A DNA stretch of 64,000 bases from Adiantum capillus-veneris (GCA_014529385.2 CM043971.1:82379340-82443339), one strand, 5' to 3'. Positions 11,100 through 22,596 are shown, counted from the stretch's first letter. Numbers and translations: made by a program. The notes: generated by a model not told the origin, from the sequence alone.

Positions 11100-11744
11100 T
11101 GTTGTGGTCTGAGTCAAAGTGGGTGGTAGTTGCACGTAATATATGGGATCCTACATGGTCTAACATAGTGAATTTCTTCCTTTGAAAGGTATTTCGGGGA
11201 GCAAGACCAATTGGGATCAAGGTAAAACCCAAAGATTTAGGCATGTACGTGTGCTTGGGATGTGAAGTGACAATTGAAGATACCCTTCATCTATTGAAAG
11301 AGTGCCTAACCCCACGAGAGATTTTGCAAATGGGTGCATTCGATTAAAAACCAAAGCATTTTGGCTTGCACACAAATTGTTCGCTTTTGCTATGTCAAAC
11401 AAACTTGGATATCAAGAGATAGTATTTCAAAGAAAGCTTGCAGTGGCCAAATTTGAAGAAATCATATGGAAATCAAGGAATGGATCCTCTCTATTGGGAA
11501 AAACAAGGACTCTGATGAGTGCAAGCAAACACTCTTCGACATTTGATACTCCAAAAGTGTTAATTGTGGGCTAGCAGCTACTAATCAAAACACATCTTGA
11601 ATTGAAAAGGCAAAGGTCAACACTCTTTTGTGTCATTTGGCTCCTCAAGGCATAGACAATGCCTGAGGATTATTGTACTTTCATTTTCGAGATAATTTAA
11701 CTCTACCACTCAAAATTGTGAGCATGGCCCAAAAAAAAAAAAAA
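11100..11744 (+). pseudogene. LINE 3' end: zf-RVT remnant and poly-A tract
   Basis: The frame from about 11101 reads LWSESKWVVVARNIWDP..., then a stop, then KVFRGARPIGIKVK and a Cys-His segment (CLGCEVTIEDTLHLLKEC) with CX2C, then HX4C. That spacing and the preceding KVFRGA-P-G phrase match the zinc-binding domain (zf-RVT) that ends ORF2 of many plant non-LTR retrotransposons. About 370 bp downstream is an A-run (11729-11744), the expected LINE 3' tail. I do not see a TSD. An isolated zf-RVT pseudogene is the alternative. Confidence 0.6.
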
Positions 11745-13383
11745 AGACACTATAAAGCTTATGTTACTAAGCATCTATTTCAACAAGACCCTATAAAACT
11801 TAATGGTCTGCCATTTATCTTTTGCAGGTGCAGAGTCTCCCTTCTATTGTAACTTAAAGCAAAAATTCTCTCATTGAAGTGTATCAACCACTTTTCATAT
11901 ATTTATCTTTGTGCATGAAACCACCTATTGTCGCAAGCAAGAATCCATGTTGGCTCTTATCTGTGTGTATCCATCACTTTTTCACCTTTCAAAGGAAGCA
12001 CTATGTGGTCGGGTTGAGGTATTTAACTATATCTAAAATGATAACGAGTTTTTGATGTGATTTATTTCTCAAATCAAAATAATGACTAGTTTGATTTGTT
12101 TCCCTTTCAAAGAGTATGATATGATTCATTTTCTAGATTTTGTGTTGATGATTTGAGTGTTTAATAATTATTTTCATTTAATTCAAAACGATGACAATCA
12201 AATGATTAGTTAACTTAGACTAATAATTCGATTAATATGAATTGAGTAATTTCTCTTATTTCTATGAAAAAAGCATGATTTCTTTTAGGTTTGATATTTG
12301 TTTTCACTTAAAACAATGACTTCAATGACTTTATTATATATGAGCAAATCACTTATTTTAAGAAGAAAATCATACAATTAGGAGCTTATAATATAGTTTT
12401 GTGGATAAAACTTTGTGTGTGAAGAAGTATATGTGATTTTTTTGGGGGGAAGAGGTGTGGGGGAGAGAGAGACACACACACACAGTTGTGTGTATATATA
12501 TATATAACTATCTATCTATATATATGTATGTGTGTGTATGTGGAGAGAGAGAGAGAGAGAGAGAGAAAATTTGTTATTTTTTGTTTAAATTACGATATTG
12601 TATGATTTATAATTTAAACTTTTATCTCTAAAATGCAAAAGGGAGACCATTCTAAAATTACATCTTTTGTAGTTTGTCTTTTGCACATAAATTGCATTCT
12701 TCAAATAATGTCAAACTACGTTTGCTTATATATGATGTGTAGAATCAACCTTTTGGCATGCTCAAAAAGGCCTTAGAGAAGAGGGGTTTAAAGGGGTGCA
12801 TTCATGCGAGTTTGATCCCATGATGTGAAAGAGCCTTTTCATTCAAGGATCTCGTAAAGATCCATTTCATTAAATTGTTTTACTTTTTTTTATGTTTATT
12901 AAACTTATTTTTTCTTTTAAAAACATTAAAATACTCTTTTGCTTTAGTTTTGTGATAGATTTTTTTAATTTATTGTTTATAGTTTATTTTTATTTTATTT
13001 TATTTTGTTTTAAAATGTCAATGTGAACTTTTCTCCTCAGGAGTACTTTGTAATATACAAGGCACTTGTGATTATGTGTGTAAAATTTTATATTAAAACA
13101 CAACAAAAATGACATGATGTGATTGTAGGCATTTCATTTATACCTGCTCCTTAACTTCACCTAGCCTTCACGATTCCTTACCTTTGTTTAGAAAGCCAAA
13201 TTAGATCACATGTGTGGTCATATCACGCAATCGTTGAGTTTCCAAAAGTGCTTATGTGAGTACTTAGCTACCTTGACCATTCGATATTCAAATTATTTTC
13301 TTTTTCCTATCGTAGGCATCCAAGACAAGGAGGCATGATAAAGTGACAATCATCAATTTGTCTCCTTGTTCCAATTGCATTTG

Positions 13384-13385
<2 letters not shown>

Positions 13386-13416
<31 letters not shown>

Positions 13417-13423
13417 TCCCTCC

Positions 13424-13464
<41 letters not shown>

Positions 13465-13483
13465 TCACTCACTCACTCACTCT
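13386..13483. repeat. Composite CT/CA/CTCA microsatellite
   Basis: Two CT blocks alternate with two CA blocks, followed by CTCA repeats. The nested pattern (CT-CA-CT-CA) suggests a block duplication. The two overlapping Ser/Leu/His/Thr frames across it are not genes. Confidence 0.95.
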
Positions 13484-13484
13484 C

Positions 13485-13506
13485 ACATGCATGGAAACAT
13501 GCATGT
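13485..13506. repeat. Perfect 9-bp inverted repeat
   Basis: ACATGCATG and CATGCATGT flank a 4-nt GAAA loop, directly after the CTCA microsatellite. The arms contain the CATGCATG palindrome, which is known as an RY motif in plant seed promoters. No gene nearby suggests that role here. Confidence 0.8.
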
Positions 13507-14639
13507 GCTTATTACAAACTATTCAAGAAACTTGTTTTAGGGATCTCAATTGCATGTGCACATGATTAAACATTGTTGTTTCTTTTCCATCTCTACCAAA
13601 AATTGATAAATCCATGGATGCTAAGTGTGACCAAGGTTCATTTATGAGGGTGACCATCCATCTTTGGTTGATCAACTGTGCTTAGATTGATTTACTTGCC
13701 CAGTCGTTTAAAAACAACCCTCCCAAAATGAATGTTAGACTTTGGATCACGATCACTTACTACTAGGCAAACCATAAAGCCTATAAATATGCTCTAAAAA
13801 TAGCTAGCTAATTTAGGCATCTTTATTATGGGATTAACTAGAATAAACTTATATGTCTTGGTAAGCCAATATAATATCCCAAATTGAGTCAAGTCCTATG
13901 TTTGTAGTAGGAAGACCTACTACAAACCTTATAAATCTCAAGAGGCTCACTTAATAATTATGTGGCAATCATCTGAGTGCAGTGCAGCTGAAGGGGTTAA
14001 CAAATTTCATTTTGTTTCGCATTTTCACATACAAAAGGGTACTAAAAAGGATTTGGAAAAAAATTCTGAAGATTGAATATGAAAAAGATATATTTTATTT
14101 GCCAAAAAATGAGAGATAAAGAGTTTCATAAATAGTCCTTGAACGCATGCGATATATAAAATTTATACATAATGAACCCCTCAAGTTATAAATACATTCT
14201 CACATGTAAATTGAATCCTCTATGGGATGCTTTTGTCAACTTGCTTTGAGGCACTCCGCTTTATTAACTTTACACTTTTTGACAATGCAATACATAGTCT
14301 TAAATGTTATGTCAACCTCGCTAGTAAAATTATTATGTACGAGCCCATAAGTCTATATTATTCCTAGATGTCCTACACTTGGACTATCATGGCATTCATA
14401 AAAAAATTGGCACCAATTGTTTGCATCCATCAATACACATATTCTCCCATTATAAAGTAGGTACCCATCTTCGATGGCAAAATTCTTCCATCAACTCAGT
14501 TCAATGCTCATGAGAGGAGAACTATGTGTGGAGGAACGTAAATCATTATATGCATTGGAGTGAGAAGGATCCTTCATTTTAAGGTGGCTCCGCTTTGTCA
14601 TGCTTGCAACTATCTTTTAAACATGCCAAAAACTAACTT

Positions 14640-14825
14640 CGTTATCTCTATGATCAAAATAAAGTTACTTTGAAGCATTCCACTGAAAGTGTCCTCTACA
14701 CCATTATATCGACCATTTTGATACCGTAGTTAGGCATCATACTCTCGAAGAATCTCAACTAGCCTATCCTTTTACCATTCAATTTTTTTTTGCTTAGTGA
14801 ACCATTTGATGGCTTCTTTGGGTGT
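14640..14825 (-). pseudogene. Possible decayed gypsy RNase H tail
   Basis: On the minus strand the frame reads W-F-T-K-Q-K-K-I-E-W, then RLVEILREYDA, then Q-N-G-R-Y-N-G-V-E-D-T-F-S-G. This resembles the end of Ty3/gypsy RNase H, where a W-x-x-x-L-x-E-Y/F-D block precedes a G-x-x-N-x-V-A-D-A-L-S-R block. Stops and divergence make this a weak call. Confidence 0.3.
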
Positions 14826-14832
14826 GTGGCAC

Positions 14833-14835
<3 letters not shown>

Positions 14836-14895
<60 letters not shown>

Positions 14896-15060
14896 TTCAC
14901 ACCACAAAGAAAAGAAAGATAACACGCTATATTGATTAAGTTGTAAAATAGACCCTACATATATAAGTAAAACTTTCCATGCACATTGAGTGTGTTAACT
15001 ACATGCTTTAGGAGACGTTCCCACATGCAAAACTTTAGACCAGATTTGGGCTTGGAACCC
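14836..15060 (-). repeat. 3' LTR fragment of element J, ending in a (GA)n array
   Basis: 14894-15060 matches 57908-58079 across its length (shared blocks CACCACAAAGAAAAGAAA, GCTATATTGATTAAGTTGTA and TTTAGACCAGATTTGGGCTT). A GA array at about 14836-14893 forms its left edge, and the remaining LTR end is not found beyond it. The LTR start on the minus strand reads TGGGTTCCAAGCCC, next to the tract at 15062. Confidence 0.7.
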
Positions 15061-15061
15061 A

Positions 15062-15074
15062 AGATCCCCCCCTC
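15062..15074 (-). other. Polypurine tract of element J
   Basis: On the minus strand a TTGAGGGGGGGATC run lies directly before TTGGGTTCCAAGCCC. In copia-like elements a GAGGGGG(A) tract next to the LTR is the plus-strand primer. This orients the LTR fragment as a 3' LTR on the minus strand. Confidence 0.6.
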
Positions 15075-15146
15075 AAGAACAAACCAATGACAATGGACTT
15101 GGTGTAGACCATGGCAGAGTTCAATCACCTGAAACTACGAGTAGAG

Positions 15147-15177
<31 letters not shown>
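15147..15177. repeat. 31-nt poly-C homopolymer
   Basis: An uninterrupted run of 31 C (31 G on the minus strand), followed by CTT-poor sequence and a short GT array at about 15192-15208. It lies in the proposed interior of element J. The true length is uncertain because such runs are error-prone in sequencing. Confidence 0.9.
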
Positions 15178-15433
15178 TTACAACAACATAGGTGTGTGTG
15201 TGTGTGTACTTCCCTCAAACAACTATCAGAGTGAGACAACAAGAACTCGGCCAAACAGAAAAATGGGAGGTCTTACCACTTTGTTTTCATGGCAATGTCT
15301 ATAACCCGTACAAAGTTTTTGGCATGACAATAACCGATAAAAGACAAAACCACAGCATACCTATGACAACATAGAGAAATGAAAAAACATGATTTTAGCT
15401 AGGACAAGTAGAATACTGCCAAAAAACCCAAAA
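15178..15433. other. Probable interior of element J, nothing coding seen
   Basis: No domain is recognisable on either strand. The short frame at 15192-15374 lacks any known motif. The stretch is interrupted on the right by solo LTR G1. Confidence 0.4.
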
Positions 15434-17025
15434 TGTCATAATAATCAATATCTAATTCTCCTAAATGATTTTCTCATATTAAAATGATCATTTAATGTGG
15501 GGAAGGCCAGGGGGGAAAAAGCTAGAATATTGGTTAAGCTAGCAGACCGGCCACAGTAGGGATCCAAAGGAGGGAAAATAGGGATCCAAAGGGGGGGCCA
15601 TCTACAAAAGAGCCATGTGCAACAATGGGCCAAAAAGACCCTAAGGTTCAGCCCATTAAGACTTCCAAAATGCTAAGGTTCCAAAATTCAAAGGTTGTGT
15701 CCAAAGGGTTAAAGCTTAGGGGGAATTGGATGCTTTGTGTGTGCCCTAAAAGTCTTTGCACATCCCTACATGGGAGGGGGCGAGCCCTAAAGGTAGGGGA
15801 TTAGAGAGAAAGCCACACACACACACACACACAGGCTCCCTTTACACAAAGGGAATGAGGGACACATGTCAGCTCCCTAGGTCAGATGCCCACAAGGTGT
15901 GCCCAATTTCTATAGGATGACCCTTGAAGTGGACCAATGAGAATTAAGCTAGAGTAAATCTAGTTTAATTAATTTAAAAACATTTAATAAAAGAAACCAA
16001 TGAGAATTAAGTCTCCTAGAAGACTATTGGGCAGTCTCCCAAGGGGTCCAATGAGCATTCAGGAGCCCCATGGCTTGCCTGATTCCTATTGGCCAGGAGG
16101 AAAAGGGGTCCAATGAGAGTTTAGTTTAATTATTTAATTACCTAAAGCTCTCACAAAAGGGGAAAGGGGGACACATGTCAGAAGGCTATCACTTATGCTG
16201 CTTAATTGTAATTGGCTTGACTTGGGGAGGGCCAATGAGGCTTCAGCAAGAGCAATTAGCAAGAGGGCTCGCCCAAGAGAGAGAGGGGGCTGATTTTTGC
16301 AAGGCATTATCACACACACACTCACACAAGCTCATGTGTGAAGAAAGAGAAGACTATCTCTTCCCAAGCTTTAATGGAGAACTCATCACCTACTCCAAGC
16401 TTGTGAGATAGAAGCCTACATCAACACTCTCTTGGCATGTGGATGCAAATCCAACCAAGAGCCAAGCTTCAATGCATGCTCATCTCCTCTACCAAGCTAA
16501 TTACTAAGCTAAGATATGCTACATATGAGTGATTATGTGAGGAGATGTACATCTTTCTCGTAAGATACTCCTTCTTCCTCTCAATCTACTCTCATACCTT
16601 GCTAGCTCTCACCATCTTTGAAGGTGTGTGAGGTCTTGGGTCTGAGAACGGGGATAATTCAAGTTGTGTTTGCTAAGTGTTTTGCTTAGTGCATGAAGTT
16701 TCCATCTTCATTGCACTAGCTAGTCTTGAAGGAACACAAAGAATTGTATTGACAATGTCTCTCTTGATGGGAGAAACCATAATACAAAGCCTTTTGGAGG
16801 GGGGACCGGCTCCATGAAAATCCGGTCCTCAATTGTTGTCAATAGCTTAATTTCTCTCTCTTTTGAAAGTATTGTGGATGCTATCTAACTAGGTGTTATG
16901 CTTTTTGTTGCTCTCTCCACCCAAGCACTCTTGTAATTCTCATTAGGAATCTATTCTAATGAAATGCCCACTATGTTCATGCTAATTTCCGCTACACATA
17001 AGTTATTAGGCCATTAAATGTTACA
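15434..17025 (+). mobile_element. Solo LTR G1 (TSD CAAAA)
   Basis: Starts TGTCATAATAATC and ends AATGTTACA. It is flanked by the identical 5-mers CAAAA at 15429-15433 and 17026-17030, and there is no internal region, PBS or polypurine tract. That is the signature of LTR-LTR recombination leaving a solo LTR. It is a near-identical, equal-length (1,592 bp) relative of G2 at 50630-52221. Its 3' third is homologous to the family-A LTR, so it is a related subfamily. It contains CA arrays and the GGACCGG/CCGGTCC hairpin near 16800-16830. Confidence 0.95.
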
Positions 17026-17514
17026 CAAAATGAGATGAAAGAGACCAATCTGAACTCTCTTCCCTTCAATTGTATCAACCTAGATTTTGATCCATCGAAC
17101 TTGTCAAATTTGGATGCCATACTTAAATCTTTAAAATGACTTGATGACACGACTCTTGTTGAGGATTATGCATGCAATTGAAGGCTCTTTATAGTTACTC
17201 AAGTCGCCTTTGAGAGTGTTTGCAAACCCTAATGCTCCAATTTACAAGCACAATAACACGTTGACCGCTTTGTCTTGTCCTTGATGAGTAGTTGCTGTAA
17301 ACCACGTTTTGAAAGGTTCACAAAAACTTCCAAAGCCACAAAACTAATCGCTTGAAAAACTGCCTAAATTGCAGCATTTTGAGATGCTCTATAGGAGAAT
17401 AAGAAAAGTTGTGAGAATTTGCAATTTACCCACAACTAGGAGAGGCTTGGGCGTTTGAATATACAACAAAAATCCGTCAACAAGCTCTTTTGCTAGACAA
17501 CTCTCTAAGTCACT
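17026..17514. other. Probable interior of element J between G1 and C
   Basis: No recognisable domain or long frame. By the TSD argument for element C, this stretch was contiguous with 57449 onward before C inserted. Its right edge carries TCACT, the left copy of the C target-site duplication. Confidence 0.45.
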
Positions 17515-18163
17515 TGTAATGGAAGAGAATTAGAGTGAGGATTTTCGCGAGACTACTTTGAGAACATAGAGGGTGAACTTAATTAGCAATAGCAACATAA
17601 CCATAGATTTAATTAACTTGGCATGAACAATACTTTTGCAAGAGAGAGTTAGAGAACTTGACAATAATTGAGGAACGGATTTATGTGGAGTTGGTCCCCC
17701 CTCCAATAAGCTTTTGTATTATAGATTCTCCCATCAAGAGAGACTTGGTACAATACAATCTTTGTGTTCCTTGTGACCTATATGATGCAATGAAGATGGA
17801 AAGCTTCATGCATCACGAGCATAACATAATCTTGTCAAAAACATTAACCATGCCCGTCCTCATTTCCAAGTCCTCAAACACCTTCGAAGGTGGAGAGAGC
17901 TAGCGGGGAATGAGGGTAGGGAAGAGGAAGAAGAAGTAACATACAAAAAAGAGATAGTTCCTCACTTATCATCACTCTTCTTGCATAGCATAGCATAATA
18001 GCATAATAATGATGAAGAAGATGGAAAGCTTAAGCATTGGAGCGTGGCTCTTGGTTGGATTTTCATTCCATAGCCAAGAGTGTTGGTGTAAGCTCTCAAC
18101 TTCTCAACAAGCTTGGAGAAGGAGATGGAGCTCTTGCACTATGCCAAGCAACAATGAGCTTGT

Positions 18164-18241
<78 letters not shown>

Positions 18242-19101
18242 ACCCCCAAGCACACTCCTAGCTTCACTTGGTCGACCCCTCCTTGTAGCTCATGAGAGAA
18301 TTTGATTGGACCCCTACAAGCTTAGCCAATCACATGCTTTAGTTAAATCAAGCAACCATGCTAGCCTTGGGACAAGTCTCCCGCTTTCCCCTTTGAGAGA
18401 GAGGACTTGATAAATGCATAGACAAGTATTTAAATTACCTAAATTATCATTGGACCCCTTGAAAGGCCAAACAATAGGCTTTAGGCACACCATGAGGGCA
18501 ACATGAAGAGGAACTTGACAAGTGTCCTTGTTGCTTCTTTAAACCAAGCTTGCCTTGTGTGAGGGTGTGTGTGTTCTCTCTCATGCTCCTACAATGAGGG
18601 CTCACCCCCCCTTAAGTAGGGATATTGACTTTTGGAACTCCTCAAGCCCCTTAGTCATGGAACACGTTAGTACCTTAGTCATTAATCACCTCAAGCACCT
18701 TAAGTACCTTAGTCAAGAAGCACCTCAAGCACCGTAGTCAACAAGTACGACAAGCACCTCAAGCACCTTAGTCAGCAAGCACGATAAGCACCTCAAGCTT
18801 GGGTTGGGTTTCCACCTTAAGCACATCCCTAGCTTGCCTAAGATAAAATGACTTTTAACATTAACCTTTGGGTGGAGGTCTTTAATGAAGCTAACCCTAA
18901 GGTCTTTAAGCTCCATTAGCTAGCATTGCTTTTTGAGAGACCATCTCTCATTTGGACCTTTTAACCTTGGCCCCGTGTTGAGATAGATCCATAAGCACAT
19001 GTCTATATTCTAACCCTTGTTCCCGTTTATTCTCCCATATTAAATGATCAATTTAATATGAGAAAATCATTTGAGTTGGTTAGATATTAGATTTTATGGC
19101 A
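17515..19101 (-). repeat. 3' LTR of element C
   Basis: On the plus strand it begins TGTAATGG and ends GATTTTATGGCA, the reverse complement of the family-A LTR (TGTCATAAAAT...CCATTACA), with one change near the U3 end. It contains a (GT)n(GA)n array at about 18164-18237 and a short run of the CACCTCAAG minisatellite at 18660-18800. The antisense polypurine tract TTACCTCTCTCTTGAAATC follows at 19102, confirming it as the 3' LTR on the minus strand. Confidence 0.9.
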
Positions 19102-19291
19102 TTACCTCTCTCTTGAAATCATAGTCGTCCTCGACTATATGAGGTAGAAGAGATAAAGCCTTAGTCATTAGTTGATGTTTCTTAATGGGTAGAGGATCCC
19201 TTTTTACCCTATGACATCATTCCAAGATGGATGATTAATCCATTCGGGGCTTGGGAGACCTAGCTGTCGCAAACATGCCTGCTCTTTAGTC

Positions 19292-19769
19292 CATATTATA
19301 GTTCCAAAGTAGAGAGACAATTTCTACTTGGTGTTTGAGAAACTTCATCAACACAAACATGATTCTAAGCATGCATACTACTTAAATTTGTGCACAATAA
19401 AAAAGAGAAATAGTCTTATAAGACAAAAACATTGATCATTTAAAAGAAACATGTACATTTTCTTACTCTAATGTAGCATTGTAAGCATTGACAAGGTTCA
19501 TACTATCCTTAAGCTGCCATTCCTTGCATCCATATTATAGTTCCAAAGTAGAGTGACAATTTCTACTTGGTGTTTGAGAAACTTCATCAACACAAACATG
19601 ATTCTAAGCATGCATACTACTTAAATTTGTGCACAATAAAAAGAGAAATAGTCTTATAAGACAAAAACATTGATCATTTAAAAGAAACATGTACGTTTTC
19701 TTACTCTAATGTAGCATTGTAAGCATTGACAAGGTTCATACTATCCTTAAGCTGCCATTCCTTGCATCC
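19292..19769. repeat. 239-bp tandem duplication at the 3' end of element C
   Basis: Two head-to-tail copies (19292-19530 and 19531-19769) start at CATATTATAGTTCC and end at CCTTGCATC. They cover the pol stop-codon region and the untranslated DNA before the polypurine tract. By eye they differ at about three positions (AGAGAGAC versus AGAGTGAC, an A-run of 6 versus 5, GTACATTTT versus GTACGTTTT). The junction has short CAT microhomology. Relatives A and H have one copy. Confidence 0.95.
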
Positions 19770-21287
19770 ATCTAGCATCTTTAGAAGGATAATTTTTGAA
19801 CTTTAATAAGATACTGTCGTATAATCTTACCATGTCGTAGTACCTTGTCCTCATGCCAAAGGATAGCTTCGGGTTGTAGCACCTCTTCATGGTCTTTGAT
19901 TTTTGGAGGGACTTCAATAATTGGTTCTCTTGGTGGCTCTCCTCTGTAGGGCTTAAGTAGGCTCACATGAAAAACATTGTGTATGAGTCACTGGTTGGGC
20001 AACTTGATTTTATAAGCCATGTCATTGACTGGCTTCAAGATTTGAAAAGGACCATAGTATCATTTTACTAGTTTAGCATAATATTTTTGATGGCCTGTAG
20101 GATTTTTGCTTGTTGTTTGCCTCAATCGAGACTTGCAAAACTTAAGTAAGACACAATCATTTTCCTTGAATGTTAAGGCCCTTTTGTGCTTGTTGGTATC
20201 ATCTTTTTGCCTTTGTTGAGAGATGGACATGGCCTCTTTATTCTTTTGGAAAGATTCTTGTAGGTCAGGGCTAAACTCATTGACATCGAAGATCTTCCCA
20301 TGTACTTTAAGTAGTAAGGGACTTTTAGGTCTTCCCTCCATGATCTCAAAAGGTGCCTTTCCCATAGTAGTATGGACAGTATTATTGTACGCACACTCTA
20401 CAAGGGATAAGTAATTTTCCCATTGTGAGCGTTAATCACATAAGTCTTTAGTAGATCAAGTATCGTAAGATTGGCTATCTCACTTTGGCCATCTGTTTGT
20501 GGGTGATAGGACGAAGAGAAGTTCAATCTTGTACCTACATTTTCAAAGAGACCTTTCCAAAAATTAATGGTCATTCTAGGATCTCTATCTAACATGATGG
20601 ATGTTGGCAATCCATGGTGTTTGAAAATCTGAGATATAAAGAGGGTTGCCATTTGGTATGCCTAAATAGTCTTTTTGATAGGAATAAAGTGCGCTTGCTT
20701 GCTAAACTTGTCGACTATGTTCCATATTCTCGTATTCCCGTGGATAGACTTGGGTAATCTAAAGATAAAATCCATGGACATACTCTCCCATGGTGAATTA
20801 GGGATTGGCAATGGCTGGAGTAATCCAGGTTGCTTCCCTCTATCATACTTAGTATTTTGGCATACCACACATTTTGAAACATACTCTTGTATGTCCACTT
20901 TCATGGTAGGCCAATAGAAGTACGTCTCTACTCCTCGGAGAGTAGGTTGAATACCTCTATGCCCCGCATATGGAGGAGCATGGGATTCATACACAACTTT
21001 CTCACGAAGGGAATGGGTAACACATAGCCTATTGCCGTGGAGAAGATAACCATCCTGCAAGGTGAATGGTTCCTCTTTCTTCCCCAAAGCAAGGGCTGAC
21101 ATTATGTCTCTAAAGTCAGGGTCAGTAGCATACTCATCTATCATAGAGGATAGATCATTGTGAGTAGCTATAGACACCGCATTAACTTTGGGTCGTCGTG
21201 AAAGTGCATCGGCCACTTGATTGTGCTTACCAGCTATGTGAGCAATATGGAAATTAAATTTCGAAAGAAAATTTGCCCACCTCATTT
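19770..21287 (-). pseudogene. pol: RNase H tail, integrase and chromodomain of element C
   Basis: Minus-strand order: AGKHNQVADALSRRP (end of RNase H), the HHCC zinc finger (YESHAPPYAGHRG...CVVCQ), integrase core with SMDF, LDRDPRM and DGQSE as D, D and E, then VHVSLL-KPY and a diverged chromodomain near 19781-19960. A stop at about 20660 follows KKTI, and a small deletion and frameshift near 20400-20430 breaks the post-core region. In related copies the second motif is SDRDPRM; here Ser is Leu. The upstream half of RNase H lies beyond insertion B at 44114 onward. Confidence 0.88.
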
Positions 21288-21292
21288 GTTTG
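21288..21292. repeat. Left TSD of element B (GTTTG)
   Basis: GTTTG is repeated exactly at 44109-44113 on the other side of B. Joining the flanks restores the element C reading (FMT...TNKQMRWANF) across the RNase H end. Confidence 0.93.
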
Positions 21293-21719
21293 TGTTAACC
21301 CTCACGGCTCACGGACACCCTATCACCTACGAAACGGACGTTGTAACCTACGGTGGACATTGTATTATTTATTTGGTAAAGTCAGGTACCGGGCTTGTCG
21401 GTCCAATAGGAAAAGGGTAAGAGTGATCGCCGATGAGGGGCGCACTCTAACTAGGACATTCAAGGGATTAGTTGGCTAAGCATGGGCGCCCAAGTGTGAA
21501 TGGGGTGAGCTCATAAAAAAGACAACTAAACCTAAAATTCAGTCATTCTCTCATTTGTGCAACAGAAGAGTGCTCTTGCTCCATCTCCATCTCCATCTTC
21601 TTCTTCTTCACCTCCTTGTGTGAGTGTGTATGTGTGTGAGAGAGAGAGAGAGAGTGCGATCGAGCATTGCGGCGGCACGACGATGATGTAGCGGTTGAGT
21701 GTGACGTAGCGGCGTCTCC
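21293..21719 (+). repeat. 5' LTR of B, U3 head portion (left of inversion break)
   Basis: Matches the first part of the full 3' LTR (43466-44108) from TGTTAACCC through GCGGCGTCTCC. At 21719/21720 it switches into the 3' UTR of B in opposite orientation with 3-bp TCC microhomology. The TATA region of the other LTR (TATAAAAG) reads CATAAAAAA here. The promoter half of this LTR now points into the antisense strand of pol. Confidence 0.92.
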
Positions 21720-22086
21720 AAATCCTATCAATAGCAACACGCTCCTGTACACACTAGGAAACAAAAGGAATACCTCCAGGAGGCACATTAGTGGGAAAAG
21801 GTACCAACACTTATTGAACACAACAAAGAACATAAGGAACCCTAACCTAAATAATTTGCACTCCCCCTAGAGAGTCAAGGGAATAGGATATTGTAGAGGT
21901 TGGGGGAAACCCTAAGGCTAAACCCCTATCCTCGTCATCGAGATAAACAAAGTCATCATCCATGAGACCATATGTGCCATCCGTGTAGTCCTGTAAATTT
22001 TCTTCTTCATCATAGGTGCCCATGTTTACTAAGAAGGTCACTAGACGCCTATAGTCATCTTGGTCAAAAGGGTAGGCTTGTGCAAT
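21717..22086 (-). repeat. Left arm of the 3' UTR inverted duplication in B
   Basis: This segment reappears in opposite orientation at 41880-42250. Shared landmarks include CCTCCAGGAGGCACATTAG, TCATCCATGAGACCATATGT and the sequence of the acidic ORF. The copies are very similar but differ at some sites, for example around the CATAAGGAACC/ATAAGGAACC stretch. The two arms mark one inversion event. Confidence 0.92.
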
Positions 22087-22296
22087 GGGAGAAATGCTCT
22101 CTACTAAGTATGGATCAGACATGGTCAAGAGACGTATCGGCCATTCTAACTCCTCAAAATTCCTCTCACATGCTAGAGTACCTATCAAATCCCATTCACA
22201 TGCAAGCACTGGAAAGACCATGTGAAATATTTGTGAAAAGTAACGAGGGTACCTCTCGCCCAAGGCAGGAGTGGATGACTCTAGCGAACTAGCCAT
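21847..22296 (-). CDS. Accessory 3' ORF of element B, function unknown
   Basis: An ORF of about 149 residues from MASSLESSTPAL (an in-frame Met 36 bases further upstream is also possible), lying 3' of the integrase polyprotein on the same strand. It has no signal peptide and no membrane segment. The middle has a hydrophobic-aromatic stretch (YFSQIFHMVFPVLACEW) and the C-terminal half is acidic (NMGTYDEEENLQDY, DDDFVYLDDEDRG). I recognise no family. Its C-terminal half is duplicated at 41881-42092, inside the other inversion arm. It could instead be a decayed remnant of a longer frame. That it is translated is an inference. Confidence 0.45.
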   Translation of the reverse strand: MASSLESSTPALGERYPRYFSQIFHMVFPVLACEWDLIGTLACERNFEELEWPIRLLTMSDPYLVESISPIAQAYPFDQDDYRRLVTFLVNMGTYDEEENLQDYTDGTYGLMDDDFVYLDDEDRGLALGFPPTSTISYSLDSLGGVQII

Positions 22297-22382
22297 ATCT
22301 GTACACGCAAATAGATGATGGTTAGAGTGCAAATATTACAAGGGTTGTGTTCTTGTGCATAATTTGTTTTTATGATTTTGTG

Positions 22383-22592
22383 TTATGGCTCTTGCTCTTT
22401 TACTTTTTTATCTTGTTTTTGTGAGTATAAGGCTTTATATATACATTCCCGAAGATTGGAGATTAAGAGGTCAGGGAGAAAGGTTGAGAGGGAAGTAAGT
22501 GAATAATGGATATCCACAAACACTACCCCCTTCCTTGGGTAGATCATACCGTTTGAAATGATGTCGTCACCCTTTGAAACCAGTTGTTCCAA
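22383..22592 (-). other. Spacer between pol and accessory ORF of B, small frame only
   Basis: A 69-residue frame (MEQLVSKGDDIISNGMIYP...) lies just after the pol stop. It shows no motif and I cannot tell whether it is translated. Confidence 0.3.
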
Positions 22593-22596
22593 GTTG

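Larger units (their letters stand above)
11745..14835. other. AT-rich noncoding stretch, no gene seen
   Basis: No frame with a recognisable domain and no LTR termini that I can pair. It contains GA/CA/TA microsatellites around 12465-12568, a composite CT/CA array at 13386-13483 and a perfect small hairpin at 13485-13506. Possibly there is a decayed RNase H fragment near 14.7 kb on the minus strand. It may be intergenic DNA or very old transposon sequence. Confidence 0.6.
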
